Source of the DNA: Melanocharis versteri
Taxonomy: Eukaryota; Chordata; Aves; Passeriformes; Melanocharitidae
Direction of reading: 5' to 3'
DNA length: 64,000 nt
Assembly: GCA_013397845.1 (NCBI GenBank)
Contig: VZTG01006027.1
Span: 1,698,746 to 1,762,745 of the forward strand
A program made the position numbers and the translations under genes. Of this stretch, positions 46,557 to 60,300 are shown in pieces; position 1 is the first letter of the stretch, and every line of letters starts with the position of its first letter. The notes under the pieces were generated by a model. The model did not search any database, had not been told where the DNA came from, and saw only the letters and a program-made list of their open reading frames with translations.

Positions 46557-49500
46557 GAGTCTCTGCTAAGACTTTGTGGTTTAGTTATTGTGCAGGTATT
46601 TCAAAGCCAGCAAGAAGTTAACACAGAAAACCACAGGAAGGGGCAAGTGAAGTGACTGGGGCCAATTATGGTCATGATTTCCAATCCTAGATATCCCATG
46701 GCTCTTAGTGGGATGCTGCAGGGACACTCAGAATCTGGGTTGGAGTCTACTTCGATCTCTGTCATTAATGGGCTGAAAACACTAATGATATTTGAGAAGC
46801 AGATTCAGACCCCATCTCACTTCTCCCAAAAGTCTTTCTGGTATTTACACTGCGCCTTGAGCCGTCCTTGTCAGGTTAGATGGCACTGGCTGCCCAGGTC
46901 ATCGTAGCAAACTCTTCTTTGTTTTCCTGGGGGTGTTACAGCTGCCAGCAGAGTTGTAAGCTGACAACATGGTTTATTGTTGCAGAAGATCAGAGGATGG
47001 TATGTCAAGAAGTTGGATACCAAGTTGATGGGCCAAGGCTTCCCCTGGGAATCACACATCAAACCCCCACCTTTCCCATGCCTTACACTGACAACTAATT
47101 CCCAAGTATGTAGCAATAACCCATCCTCAACATTACTGTGGGATTTTCTGTTCTCAACAAACTGTTGTTTGGGTGGTGAGGAAAGAAAATGGATTGGGGG
47201 ATGACTTTTAAGTGAGACTATCACCTTGTATTGTCAGCCCACCTGCTGAGGTCCAAAGCAGGGTACCTTGAACCAGGTCTGGTGATGTAATATCCTTTTT
47301 GTCTATGGCCAGAAGCTCACTGGTGGGATGTGTGCCCACCCCTGCCCTCACCTCTCCCCTTGTTGGCACAAGTGCGACTGGCTGTTTGAGCTGTTCTGGG
47401 ATGTGGGTGGATGAACCCGTAATTGTTGTATTTTGGCAGCAGGGACTGTATGTAAAGAAGGGAAAGCGGCAGTGTGTGTGACTAATGCTGCAGTAGGTCT
47501 AGAGTCTCCTGCTAAAAGGCAGGCAGTGCTTTTTAGGGCTTAGGTATGTGACCTCCTTGTTTCCTGTTGGCTCCACTGTGAAAATAGGAGGGAATCTGCC
47601 TGCAAGGGGCTGGGGTAGAAGAGATTTCTACCTGCAGAAATTGTAGTGGGAGGGATGGTTGTGGAAGGAAGTGACGGTGTTGCAAGACTCCTAAAGAGGA
47701 GGAGGAAATTTGATGGCCCAGTCAGGGCTGAGATAACACAGGGGAAAGGGAGACTTCTGACAGCATGTGATTACTGTGGAACCTTCTTCCCAGGAAGGTG
47801 GCTTGCACATCTCCCAAGCATTTTCACTGAGCTGTGCAAGTTGAAAAAACATTGTGTGCCAACTCCCCTGGAGAAGCATCACGTTTAGCTGTTCAGTGTG
47901 CAAGCAGTTGTGCTTTACGGCCTGCCAAGTCAGTCAGTGTGTCTGCAGAATCCAAGGAGGAGAGCGAAAAGGCAAGGCTGTAGGACATTTTGGTTCTGTC
48001 GTGGATTTAAGTCGCAGTGTAGCCATAAATGCAACTCAAGGTGTGTTGTCAGCTTGAAATGCTCCCTAGGGAACAGCATGGGCAGCCGTAGGTCCCAATC
48101 TTCAGTGTGTTCTGGCATAACTGCTGCCTATCCCAGATCTGCTCTCACACGCTCAGAGCTTCCAGTTCTGAATGTGCTTCTACCGGGGAAGCAAATCTGG
48201 TCTCTGTTGCCAAGATGTCCCAAAAGGGACTGACCTGGGCACTAGGAACTGACTTGGTGTCAGTGACACATGAAGAAAGTCAGGGGTGGTATGTCTATTA
48301 CAGCAGTTTCCTAAGTTTGTGCCAGCTCTGAGGAGCAGTTTCAGTAATGCTTTCTAGCAGGAAAGCCTTGTGCTAGGCAAAGCAGTTTTCACTCCTAGAG
48401 CAGTTCCATGAGACTGAAGGTGGTATGTTACCTTCTGTTACCTGCCTTAAGGTTGAGCATAGGCTCAGCTACCTGTGAGAGAGGTGCACATGTCAAACCC
48501 TCGAGTAAGCAAAGCTTCAGAAGCCAAATGGGCACATTAGAGTGGTTATAGCCTCATCTGCTGAGCGACTGCTGCCTCAGTGAAACCTACAGTGTGCCAA
48601 TACCTTCAGCCAGCAGGTTTGTGCTGTTAGGGTGGAGTTTTTGAAGGTGTTTATATAGGCGTAGTTTCTTGCAAAATTTCTTTGTTATGATACCCCTAAA
48701 ATCTGGTGTTTCCTTATCTTTGACAGAGAAATTCTCTCATTTACTGGTACAGTAAACTAATCCAGTGCATTTAAGGGGAAGATATTACGAGCCTTTGTTT
48801 TCTGTCTTAAGTTTGACATCAGGGTAGGATGATCTGAAGTCCAAGGTGAGGAGGAAGATAGTGCAGATACTACAAGGCCTGTCAATCTGGTTCTTACTGT
48901 TCAGAAAAAACAAAATAACTAGACTAAGAAGCTTACTGGTAATTAGTAGCTAATGTGTTTGTAACTATCATGTGCCTTAAAATTTTCATGGTAGGAGAAT
49001 TAAAAAAAATCAACAATGTGTTTTCTGTAATACTGCTCAACATTCTCTCTGTAGTTTAGACTGGTGGGATTTTGCATTGTATTTACACTGTACTATAAAC
49101 TGAAACACTTAGAATGGTTTGATTTTACAAGTATGGAGAGGAAAAAAAAGGTGGATTATGCTTTTCATAGAACAAATGTTACCGTGACAGAATGTATTAT
49201 TATTATGATAGGATCTTTCCATAACGCAGACAAGTAGAATGCTTGTTAGAAACCAGGTATGTAGGATAACAATTTGGTGTGTTTTCAATAAACCATGCCT
49301 GGAAAGAATACATGTGCCATTGGTTATCTTTTTGTTACATCAGGTATCTATCTCAAGTATTCTTTGGCTTTTCCAGCAGCAGTTTTCTGTGGCAAGGAAT
49401 TATTCAACCCTAGCTCAAGTCAATGCTCTGTGCTAGCAAAAGGTCAGTGGTAATGAGAGGCAATTGAAATATCCTATAAACGAGTAAAGCTGAACATTTT

Positions 49501-52500
49501 TGACTCATTGCCATATGCTGGAGTTGTAGCACGACCCTGGACCATAGATCACGGGGTTTTTTTCTTTTTTAATATACAAGCGTATTTCTGTGGGAAAGAC
49601 ATGCACCACTGTTCAAGGGCCAGCATGTTTGTGAGCAGAACTTGCTGATAGCTTTTCCATTTGGGAAGTTTTTAACCTTTCCCAACCAAGTCATAAAATC
49701 CATGTAACTTTACAAAGATTGCACATTTCTGAAATGTGTGTAAGAAAAACAAATTGTAGTAATGTATGAGGTTTGGTTGACATGAGAAATTGTTACTTTG
49801 AGGATGTGCCAAATAATTTATATTTGGTACTGTGGAATGGAAGAAAATCCTTATACTGAAGAGTCACCCATGTATTTAAGGTAACAGCCAGTTACCAACA
49901 GATACTCATTCTCTTGAGGACTGCCTCATCTGTGTTGGTGAGATCACTGACTGGCACACCTGAACACACCATATTCATCACCATGCCTTCATGAAGCCTG
50001 ACAAAACCTGATAAATCTCGACAGAATGTTCTGCAAGGTCTTAGAGAATGGAGGTCGGGTTTTCTGTGGGTGAAAGGTTGATGAATCATTGCCAGTAATA
50101 GAGTTTGCCATATGTGAATTCTTGATTGTACCATTCACAGCACTATAAGGTTCCATTTACATGCAAATGTTTGCAAACAGTACTTGGAAGGTCATCTCCA
50201 GCTTACCCTCCCTCCTTATTTCAGATGTCTTAAATGTATCCCCAGGTGTTTTGTAAAATCGTCTCTGGATCTGTTCTTGCAGCTGGAGGATATAGTTTCA
50301 CAAGTGCAGTGATAAGATGTGGGCTCCTGGGCTTAGCATCCTGCACCTTGGTGTCATCATTTTTCCAGTGCAGGGAGGAATCTGATTTTCCCTTTGTGGG
50401 TGCACTAATATGGCAATGAATAGCAGATGCTGTAGGTAAGGCACTGAGCTAAAACAAATATGTTGTTTTTACAACTGACATTTTATAGCTGTCAAAATGA
50501 TTTCATTTCCAGCTTATCACAGGTTGGGCAAATGGAAGCAGTGAGTCCTGCAGGTGAAAGGTTAACCTGGTAACAATGGGCAAGAAATATCACAGCCCTC
50601 ATCTGTTTCAGGTTTCAGCAGTGTCTTGGAGTAATATTCTGTCCTCAAGGGTCTCTTCCCCAGCGTCTTTGAAGGTCTCTGAAGCACAGCAGTGGCAGGA
50701 TCTTATTCTGGTGCGAGCTGATGGGGGATCTTTTGAAACAAGCAGGTGCTTTATAATGTGGTCATTACCTGAGCTGTAGAGCCAGAGGCAAAGACTGAAC
50801 CTCTGGTACTCTGTTAATGTGTGCAGATGCATAGCTGTTATTTGTAAGGTACCTTATAACTGATGCCTGATTGACTGCTCAGCTGAGTAAGGATACATCA
50901 CTGCCCTGCTGGTGTCATCTTGGGTGGGAGAGTTGGGATCTCGCTGGTCTCTCTCTTGTTGCTCTTGTAGAGATTTCTGCATGTTCCCTTCACTGCATTT
51001 AGTGTTTGACTCATCGCTCAGAATTCTCCAGTGAGCTGCTTTTCACTTCCTCATGCCAGTGGGAGGAGGCAGTGGCTCCTGTACAAACATGTGATGCCTG
51101 CTCTGTAGGCAAATAAATTCTGATGGAAGGATTGCTTCCATAGGAGCTGTTATGCAAAAGGCAGTAGTGCTAGGTTTGACTTCCTCTTAAATCCTCCTTC
51201 TTTCTTGTACACTGAATTGGTTCAATATTTTGAAAGACAGTATCATGTCCCTTTGAGGTAGCAAAGAGGCTGTGGCAGAAACCAGACCTCAGACCTCACT
51301 CTCATGTACTGCCTGAATCACTAAGACAACCTAGACAGTAGCTGTCATCTGGAGAATAGATGTAAATTACCAGTATTTGGTGAGATCATCCATTTCTGAC
51401 CTGAGCTGTGAGAATTTGCAGAGAGCTGTGTGTTGTTTTAGGGGAGTTCTTCCCCTTGGGAGCTTTCCATCAGTGGTACACTCTCACGGGCACTCCTTAA
51501 AAACATGCTCCGCGTGCACCATTCCATACCCAGTTTGTGCAAGAATAGGTTGTGTCTTCTAACTGTAATAGGCTGATGTTGCAGTAACACTCAGTAGGTT
51601 TTTAGAGTATGTTTGAATTAGAAGATCCACTGTCTGCCTTTTGCTTCTCCCAGAATTCAAAGCGTGACTTTATTTTGGAAAGTGCCTCTTCTCCCTGGGA
51701 GATTTCACATTTATGTGTCAGTGACTCCAGATCATATTTGCTCAACTGACCAAAAGCCTTTTTTGTAATTGTCAGTCATGCAAACTGAGTCAGGCTTTTT
51801 TCTTTTCATCCCTTGCCACCAATAATTAAGAGCATTTCAAAAATGTAGTGAAGTGGAAAAATTTTTCTTACATATGGAATTCTACAAATATTCTGATAGT
51901 ACATACATTGTGTTTATTTTTTACAATTTGCCATGTAGGAGATGATTTCTAATTAATTAAAATACCTTTATATATTAAAAGGCGGTTGGTCAAATATTTG
52001 CCACATAAATTACAAATACATTATTCACTGATGCGTCTTTTGAAATATCCATGCTAACTCTACAGGTTCCCACCTTTCCTAATCTTCTTGACAGTCTCTT
52101 GAACATTAATTTTGGCCATTAACAAGCAGTAGGATTGCTTTTTTCTGATCCTCTCTTGTAAAGTGCAGAAGAGTCTACCTGTTCACTCTTACTCATCCTT
52201 CTGAGACTGGTTTGCTCATCAGCCTGTGTGATGTGCCCTGCTGTGTCTGTTGGGTGCAGAGGTGTTTAGGGCTAAACACAAGCAAGGATTCTTTGGAGTC
52301 AAGGATTTAGATGTACAGACCAATTTTCTGGTCAACCATTTGGATCCAGATTTTCCAGTGTGCTGTAGAAACTGGGGTATGCCAGTAAATGGGCTTGGAG
52401 ATTATTTTGCATTGCAAATTTTGCAAGAATTGCTTGCAACCACCTGAAGGACTTTGGTCCAGTGACTTTGAGTTGAGCTGAATACCAAGAGGATGTGCTG

Positions 52501-53500
52501 CTGAGCAGTGTTACAAAACTAATCGCTGACTTAAAGTACAAGATGGAGGTGTTAGAACTCAGTGCTGGCTCTACACAGAACAGCACGACAGAGTCAGCTG
52601 AGGCTGCTTCTGCATAATCTAATCCAGTACAGGAAATCTTGTGTCTTTCTCAATATGACAGAGTTTAACTTGTCAGAAAAACTCTGATAGTGTTGCTTTC
52701 TCCTGTCCCTGTGAAATGCACACTTTACAAGCTGGCTGGGTCGCTGTGGTTTGCTTGGTCCATTTCTAAACTGACTCTGTCACCTTAGCCTATTCTATTT
52801 TTCTTTTACACTGCATAGTGATCCTCTGCTCCTTACTGGTGTCCTGGAGGTGGATTTTCTGCAGCACACAGCCAGAGGAGGGACCACTGCAGTAAGGTGG
52901 GCTATACAAGAAAGAAACTCGTAACAGGCTTGAAAGAATTCGTACTGGGAAAGAGACAAATGGTTATCCTTGATTTTCACTCTGATTTTCAATTGTTGGA
53001 TCGTTTTGTGGCTGTTACCAGTCTGGAAGCTTCAAGTGCAGTACAGAATTCATTGGAAAAAATGAAAGTCATGCCCCTGCTCTATTGTTTTTTATTTTTT
53101 TATTTATAAATGTGGCTGTTGCTGCCTTATATAATCACAACAGGACATGCTAGAAAATGCCACTGGATTTCTGCATCGTTCAGGTGGGTTAGACTTTGTA
53201 TTTGGCTTTGAATCTTCTCAGTGACAACCCACATGATTCACATGGTGTAACAAGCACTGAGGTTAACCAGGGCGTGCAGGACCCACCTGCTAAAACCCAT
53301 TCTCTCTGGTCTTTATTTCTATACAGCATCTTAAACATACACAGCACTTCAGAGTAAGCAGCTTGCCCTGCCCCTAAAAAGCATGTACTATGTATGTACA
53401 GTATAATGAGGGGATAAACAGCATTTTCTCAAGGTCAAATATTACGTAGTTTTGTATTCTTTTGGAAAGAGTCTGCTCCTTTTGTTACCTGTCTGTTTCT
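46557..53500. other. Intergenic interval between converging ARVCF and COMT 3' ends
   Basis: About 7 kb with no protein family, RNA gene or clear repeat that I recognise. Open frames are below 120 codons and overlap on both strands. An AATAAA at about 49287 could mark an extended ARVCF 3' end. Confidence 0.65.
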
Positions 53501-54180
53501 GTGTTTATTTTAATCTGTTTACTACTTCAGTTTTCCCTGCCTCTGCATGGGCAGATTAATAATTTTATTTGTTTGTGTTTTCAAAATTCCGTTTTGTTTT
53601 TCACATCACTGCGTGCATCTGTCTTCTTTCAGTGCGTGCTCTTTTCTCTCACATAGAGATGATTAACTTTTGCAGTAAATGTGCAGAGAAGTATCTGATC
53701 TCACAACAGGAGCCTTCACTGCATCAAGAGGCATGCTAGTAATTTAGCAAAAATAGGGCACATGAAATGATCTTTTCTTGCAACATGGATGTTTTTTTCC
53801 ACTCTTGCTAATGATTAATGAGTTTAGCTTGGGGACAGAAGTCTTCAGAAGTTGCAGTGTATTTCTCCACTTCACTCTAAACCCAAACTGAGGTTGTTCA
53901 AGTTTGAGCTCAAAATAACAGACTGTTTTTTGATGATGTGTTGGTCAGGCAAGGCAACGTGCATCACCTTGGGTTTGCTGAATTAATGTGGAACAATGGC
54001 ACAGACCCTACTTACTCCTGATTTTGGTTTCTGCCTCACCTAAAAAGATCACTAGTGCTTGTTTAATTACAGGCTCCAAAATAAAAAATTAATAAAAAAA
54101 CCCTTTAAAGCATGAACAAGTTAACCTGTGCAGTTGCATTTACATAAATTGAAACAAAAGGTGATTATTGATGGCTCTCT
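53501..54180 (-). other. COMT: COMT 3' UTR with candidate poly(A) signals
   Basis: Downstream of the stop on the minus strand. Candidates are ATTAAA at 54067-54062 (about 115 nt past the stop), and AATAAA at 53569-53564 and 53509-53504. Further AATAAA copies occur near 53.1-53.3 kb. The true end cannot be decided from sequence. Confidence 0.45.
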
Positions 54181-54360
54181 TTATCCCAAAAACACAGCCT
54201 TCTCCATAGCATCTTCCACTTGCATATATTCCAGATGAGATGGGTAGTTAGTGCATTGGAAATGGGGGCTCTTGCGGACATAGTTAAGGAAATCTGGAGC
54301 TCCTGGGAAAATTACATTGTCAGCCAGAAGAACTGAGCCCTTCCTCAGCAAGTTGCATTC
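54181..54360 (-). CDS. COMT: COMT last exon with stop
   Basis: The acceptor is TTCTTTCTAG. It encodes ECNLLRKGSVLLADNVIFPG, APDFLNYVRKSPHFQCTNYP, SHLEYMQVED and AMEKAVFLG, then TAA at 54183-54181. It holds the Mg ligands D217-N218 (LADN) and E247 (HLEY). Human has VICPGAPDFLAHVRG and a longer end (KAIYKGPGSEAGP); here the protein stops after AVFLG. The reading frame becomes clear only after joining to the upstream exon, so it could be missed in an open-frame list. Confidence 0.95.
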   Translation of the reverse strand, partial: ECNLLRKGSVLLADNVIFPGAPDFLNYVRKSPHFQCTNYPSHLEYMQVEDAMEKAVFLG

Positions 54361-57300
54361 CTAGAAAGAAGAGAAATGGCTTCATAGTGGCTGTTAAGCA
54401 GACATTGGCTTGAATGTAATGTACTTTAATGTTAACCAGGTATACTCGAGTGCCTGCATCCAAAAACCCATTGTGGTACAGGTCTGGAAGGTCAAAGAGA
54501 TGCGGGAGAAGCTGAGTAACTCTCAGATCCTTTGTGGTCATTTGCTGACTTTTTGTGTTAATTAGTAGAACATTAGAGATGCTGATTCTGAAATAGCAAA
54601 TCAAATGGAAGTGTGTGGTTTGCTTCTCAGCTTGTTTCCAGCTATGTCTACGTAATCAGTAAGGCGGCTTTGTTTTTGCTGTCACGCCTCATGTTTAAAA
54701 ACTCTTTTAATATGGCATTAAACTGTTGTAGCAGCTCTTCAGGTCACCTGAGAGTAGCATGTACTGCTTTGGCCAGTCTCAGTCAGATTCCAGAACCGCT
54801 AAAAGAATGAAGGATATTTTCTGTGCTTGTTTTCCTTTCATCTTAAACAACTTCCTGCCATTTTGTTCAGGATCTGGACATAAAGCAAGATCTGTGCACA
54901 AGGAAGATCCCTCTGACAAATTTCCACAAGACATAATTAACTTGCAATAGTCACTTCAAGTGCAACGTTTATCCTCAGTAAGCCTAAAAACCTAATTTTT
55001 ACTGGTATTTTTGTCTAGGAGAAGTTGCTTATCTGGGCTTACCAGCTGTTTTAAAACAAAGTCTGTAGCTAAATCTGGTTGGTTGTTATCCTGTGGTTAC
55101 AGGCAGTAGCTGTAGCCAAAACATGGGGTGTTTTCTGTCGCTCCCAGTATATGAGAGCAGTTCTGTTGATGAGTGTGCTGCAGAAGCCGTTGAGCTTATT
55201 GCTCTTGCCTCTGGGGACTGAACACCAGTCAGCACAGTAGAAGTGATTTTAGAGACAAGTCAAATACCCTCCAGTCTGTTTCTATTGCACAGCTTACAGA
55301 AGCCTGCAAGAGACAACATACTGGGTTTTCCACTGGTCATCAGGATTTCAGATGCTCTTCGTGTCTGGCTTTTTTGTCTGGACCACTTCCAATATATACG
55401 TATTCCATCTGAATATATTCATACTTCATATTCACTATTCATATTGCAGTACCTTCTCAAATTACATTTTAGAATGTCTGTGATATCTGAGAAAATCCGA
55501 GGATCTTTTCTTTGTTTTTCTCCTCTTAATTTCATGGGAGTTTTTGCAACTTTGTATCACAGTTGCATCAGACTGACCACTACCATGGAACGAAACTGTC
55601 TGTTTGTTTTGGCTGTGTTGTGAAGGCTGAGTTCTGATAAGGATGCACTGTGGAAAGAGCTCAGTCATCCTTACACAGGCAGTTTAAAAGAAAGCATTCT
55701 CTGAGTACAAAATAACTGTAGGGAGGGAACATTTTCTTCAGTTACTGCTGTGTAAATTCAATACTAGCTGTTCATAACCCGAAACAAATTTCCTTTTCAA
55801 ACAGCTTTCTGGAGGACAGGGCTTAAAACTAAAAAACCAGGGGGCCTGGATCAGAAAATAGTGTTGTAGTCCTCAAGCAGGGGTCAGAAGTATTTGGCAG
55901 TTCTCAATTTAAGAGGCAGGCTCCAAAAAAGTGGATTTATTTGTGAAGAAAATAATTGAAAAATGGCACTTCCATAAAAACAGGCAGTTGTAGAAAATTT
56001 TATCAGCTAGGAGAGTACACGCTGTGTTGATAGGTACAGATGTTGTCAATGTCAGTTATTTAACACCTGAAAATACCTTCCTATCCAGAAGTCCTCTGGT
56101 AGTTACCTACTGCTGCCTACTGCTGTTACAGCCAACTTGTTTTGTAATACCTACAGCAATGGTTAAGGCAGCTTGGGAAGAAATAGGCATAATTTTTCCA
56201 CATTTGGGGCTGGACATAGAGTTGGACAGCATTTCCCTAGGAAGTGCCTAGGGGGGTAGTCTGCACTCTTCTTAACATTGCTTTGCAGCCAGTTAGTTGG
56301 GTGGAGTGTAAAGACTCCCAGACAAGTCATACTCAGCCGTGCTGCCAAAATAGTATTTCATCAAGAGGCTCTGCTGGCACCATAGACCCAGGCAAAACAA
56401 AGGTACTGAGGAAATTAGAGAGGTGGAGCTGGGATATGTCCCAAGTCTCACCTGCTCCCAGGATCAGGATGGGCTTTGGGTCAAGTGTTCTGGTTGGTGA
56501 CCATGCAGGCACTCGTAGGGAGTGTAAGACTCAGGCCATGCACTCCTCCAGGTAGGATTTCTACTGCACATCTGTATGTTCAGGAAGCAGAATGGTTCAG
56601 CAGTACTCACTGAGTCCTGAGCTATGTAGTGTCGGTAGTTGTTTTTAACAAAAGTTTAGGGTCCTGTCTTTCAAATCCTCTTTTCTTGTAAGGCTGCTAT
56701 TTTGGCTGCCCATCTTCATTTTACAGCAGATGAGGTCCCTCATAAAGAGCAGAGGCTTCACAGACATGAAGGTATTTGCTACTTTACTTTTAAGACTGGA
56801 ATTGGCAAACTGACCTGAATCAGGATGGTGTCTGGTGTGTATCTGTCTTTCCAGTGGTCCAGGAAGACAAAATCCAGAGTATCCACTTCATACTTTTTTT
56901 TCAGCTGGGGGATAATTTCCTCTGAAGGGCCTTCTAGGAGTTTTACCTGAAATACAAATCCATCTGATGAACTGCAAACCATTAAGAGAAATCACATGCT
57001 CCCAGCTAATTTTAAATTGTAGCCAGACATCAGGGATCCTGTTTATAGCTCACTATTGTGTCAGTTGAATTATTTGGTAGAGTTAGATCAAATGTACTTT
57101 TTTATTTTTGACAAACCAACTCAGTTATGTTCCAAAATATGAATTTGGGTGTTTTGGATTTTGTTGGGTTTTAAAATAACAACAGAAAAAGTGACCTGTT
57201 GTTTTTGTTGTATAATACGGGTCTTTACTGGAAACATGGAAATGTCCTGTTGAAAATAGTGCTTTTAATTACTTTTTTTTAAAAATTATATCTCAATTGA

Positions 57301-60300
57301 GTCTTGCAGTCCAAGGGAAGCAAAAAACGCAGAGAACAGGTTAGGTTAGAATAAAGATGGAGGCTACAGTATGTAAAACTGATATGGCCAGGAGAGGGAA
57401 GAGACAGGACAGGGGCTGTTACATCTTCCTCACAGGTTTAGTGGAGTAACCACTGTTAAACTGAACGCAGCTGCTGCACGTGGATTTTTGTTAGGCAAGC
57501 ACCATAATATACCGTGAGAGGAGGAAGAAAGTGGTAAGGAAATGTCTGATTTATGACTCATAGCTGATCAGGAGATTAAATCAGATGGGGAAAATGCAGT
57601 TTTAGATGTCACTAGTACTTCAGGTTCTCTTCAAGAAGTTAAGAAACACACTAAAAGGTCCCTTGGTGGAACTTATTTCCTCCAGTGTTTCCAGCTTCAC
57701 TGAAGTGAGTTGTCTGCTGAATAGACAGGCACTTCTCAGGCATTAATCCCCCAACCTTGGGGGGGAAGATAGAGACTGGAAATACCTGCATCTCAACCAG
57801 CTACAGAGCGTCAAGACACCTCTGACTGCACAAAACTTAGGTATAGGTACTGCGACCAGCTAGATTTGGGTAAATACTTCTCATTTGAAATCCAATGCAC
57901 ATAATACAACTGATTCTTGTGAGCTTTTGTAATAAATTGGACTGTGGTTCAGTTTTTTGTAGTCAGTCTTGACACCAATTTGCACCTTTTAGTTTATACT
58001 GAAAACCCAGTATTCTTCTGGCTTATGGGAGGTAATGTAGTGAAGTCCTGCTGTGAGAAGTCAGGCACTGTAACTAAGCATGGAGCTGGTTAAATTTATA
58101 AGGCCCATGGGTACAAGGGGAAAAAAAAAGGAATATAAAATCTCACCAGTTTTGCTGTAGTGGTTACAGGTAAAATGGTATTTACCTTATCTTGTACTCC
58201 AGCAAACTCAATCATCTGTTTAGCTATAGCAGCAAATTCTGGGTTGAACTCCACGGTGAGCAGACGAGCTCCTGCCTTCAGCAGCCGAGAAATCCTCACT
58301 GCTGAGTAGCCACAGTATGTTCCCAGCTCCAGGGCAACTGATGGATTGGCCTCTTCCACTGTCTTGTCTAGAATTTGACCTGATTAAAATAGGAAAAGAT
58401 TACCTTTTGACAAAATCAAACTGGTTCATATCAGAAGAGCAAGTTAGTGACAAGAAACTTAAGAAATCCATATACTCAGTTGCTCAGGACATTCAAAAGT
58501 TAGGAGCTGATGTCAAATTATATACTGTATCCTTTGCAAACTGGCTTATTTGTGATCAAGCTAATCATGGACATTTTAAGTTTCAAAATGCAAACTTTCA
58601 ACTAAAAGAAGTCTTAGTTTCACAATATACACATTCCTGAGTAAGGAATTCCCTGAATTAACTTATATTCCCTGAATATAACTTATGTAATTCCCTGAAA
58701 TAACTAATTGATAATGTTAGAAGGGGGAAAAGGCAGTATTTTTTTCCAAGAAATTATCACAAAAACTGGCCATATTTGTGAAATATATAACTCCTGGACT
58801 TTGAGTGCTCATGTTTGTTGCAAATGTTTCATGCTGTAGTCTGATACAAAATTTCTTATCCTAAATATTCATCTTTAAAGGAAAAAAGAAAAGTCTACTT
58901 ACAAAGTTGCAAAATATTTGGTTTCACTACATGAATTTGTGGGATGGAAAACATTAGTCAATTGTTAACAATAGAAAACGTTCCCAAAAAAAGTGACAGT
59001 GTACTATATTCAGTCCTTTTGAAGAAAAGGATTTATTTGTGAGATTAATTTGTGAGAATTTTCCTCTTACTAGCATGGCTAGAAACTAGATAACTCAACT
59101 CAAAAAGTAGTGGAAATGATTTTACGCTAAGCCATGGTCATTAAGTGATATTTTTCTGGGTGTTATTTGTTTATGAATAGGATGTTGAGGCATCTTGAGG
59201 CCACATAGTCACTCTTAAAATCTCAGGGACTAAAGATGCACTAGCTTTGATGGCTCTTATCTGAGGAAAGGCCATCAGAGCAAAACTAGAGTGAAATTAT
59301 TAAGAATTTAATCACAAATATTCGAAGTTTAGAGTTTTAAGTATTCCTACTCAGCCATGACCCACTGTTCTGCTGCCTTAGGCACCCCAGCCAGGTATGC
59401 TGAGCACCTACTTTCAAAAACTGTACCCATGTCAGAAAAGCATTTTTATTACAGTGCTTACAGTTGTATTTCATTAGCTATGTTAATCCTAGACTAAGCA
59501 AATTTCCCCAGAAATTTCCCAGCAAGAGGTACTTTTGTTTCTAATTCATAAGGGAACATATTAACATTTTGCCATTACAGTTTTTTGAAAAGATTTCTGC
59601 TTTCCTGCAGCTATGAAGAAAAGTTTTTGTTCACACATTTTCCTTTAGGAGGCAAGAACAAGATGATTTACTTGCTAAATAGCAACAATGTCTGATACTG
59701 TATGACATGGATAGGATTTCTCCCTTCAACAGAAACTTCTAATTCATGTTTGCATACACAAAATTCATACAGTTTAACATAATTTTGGGGTTTTTTTCAA
59801 CATGCTATCTTTTTGTTAAGGATCTGAAAGTATTTAACATAATGAATTATGCCTTAAAGGCACCTGTGTAGAAAGTGAGGTATAATGCAACCCTAGATTT
59901 TTCCCATCAGTTGTCACTCTCTGCTTACACACTTGCCATGTGCACAACACAGAAACCCAGACTTGGTGCTGTGACTTTCTGGATGAGTCACTGGATACCC
60001 CTCCTCAAACACATCTGCACGAGCAGGCGCCACTGCTCACAGAACTACTCTGCTGAGCACAAGGCTGTATGGGTCGGGTTTTTGCAGCAGCAGCAGCAGA
60101 TGGAAGTTGCCATGTGAATACCATTAGATGTCCTGCACTGTGCTACTCCTGAAAGATCTTTCAGATGCTGATCTCTGCTGCAATTACCTTTCTCATTGCC
60201 CACGTTCATGGCCCACTCTTTCTGGGAGCAGTATTTATCTATAGCATCCACCACACTACAGGGGTCTCCTCGGACTGCATTCTGCAGCACAAAATTTAAA

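Noticed and set aside
46557..53500. A hidden gene between ARVCF and COMT
   Set aside because: No exon with family similarity, no long unique open frame, no tRNA or hairpin of note was seen.
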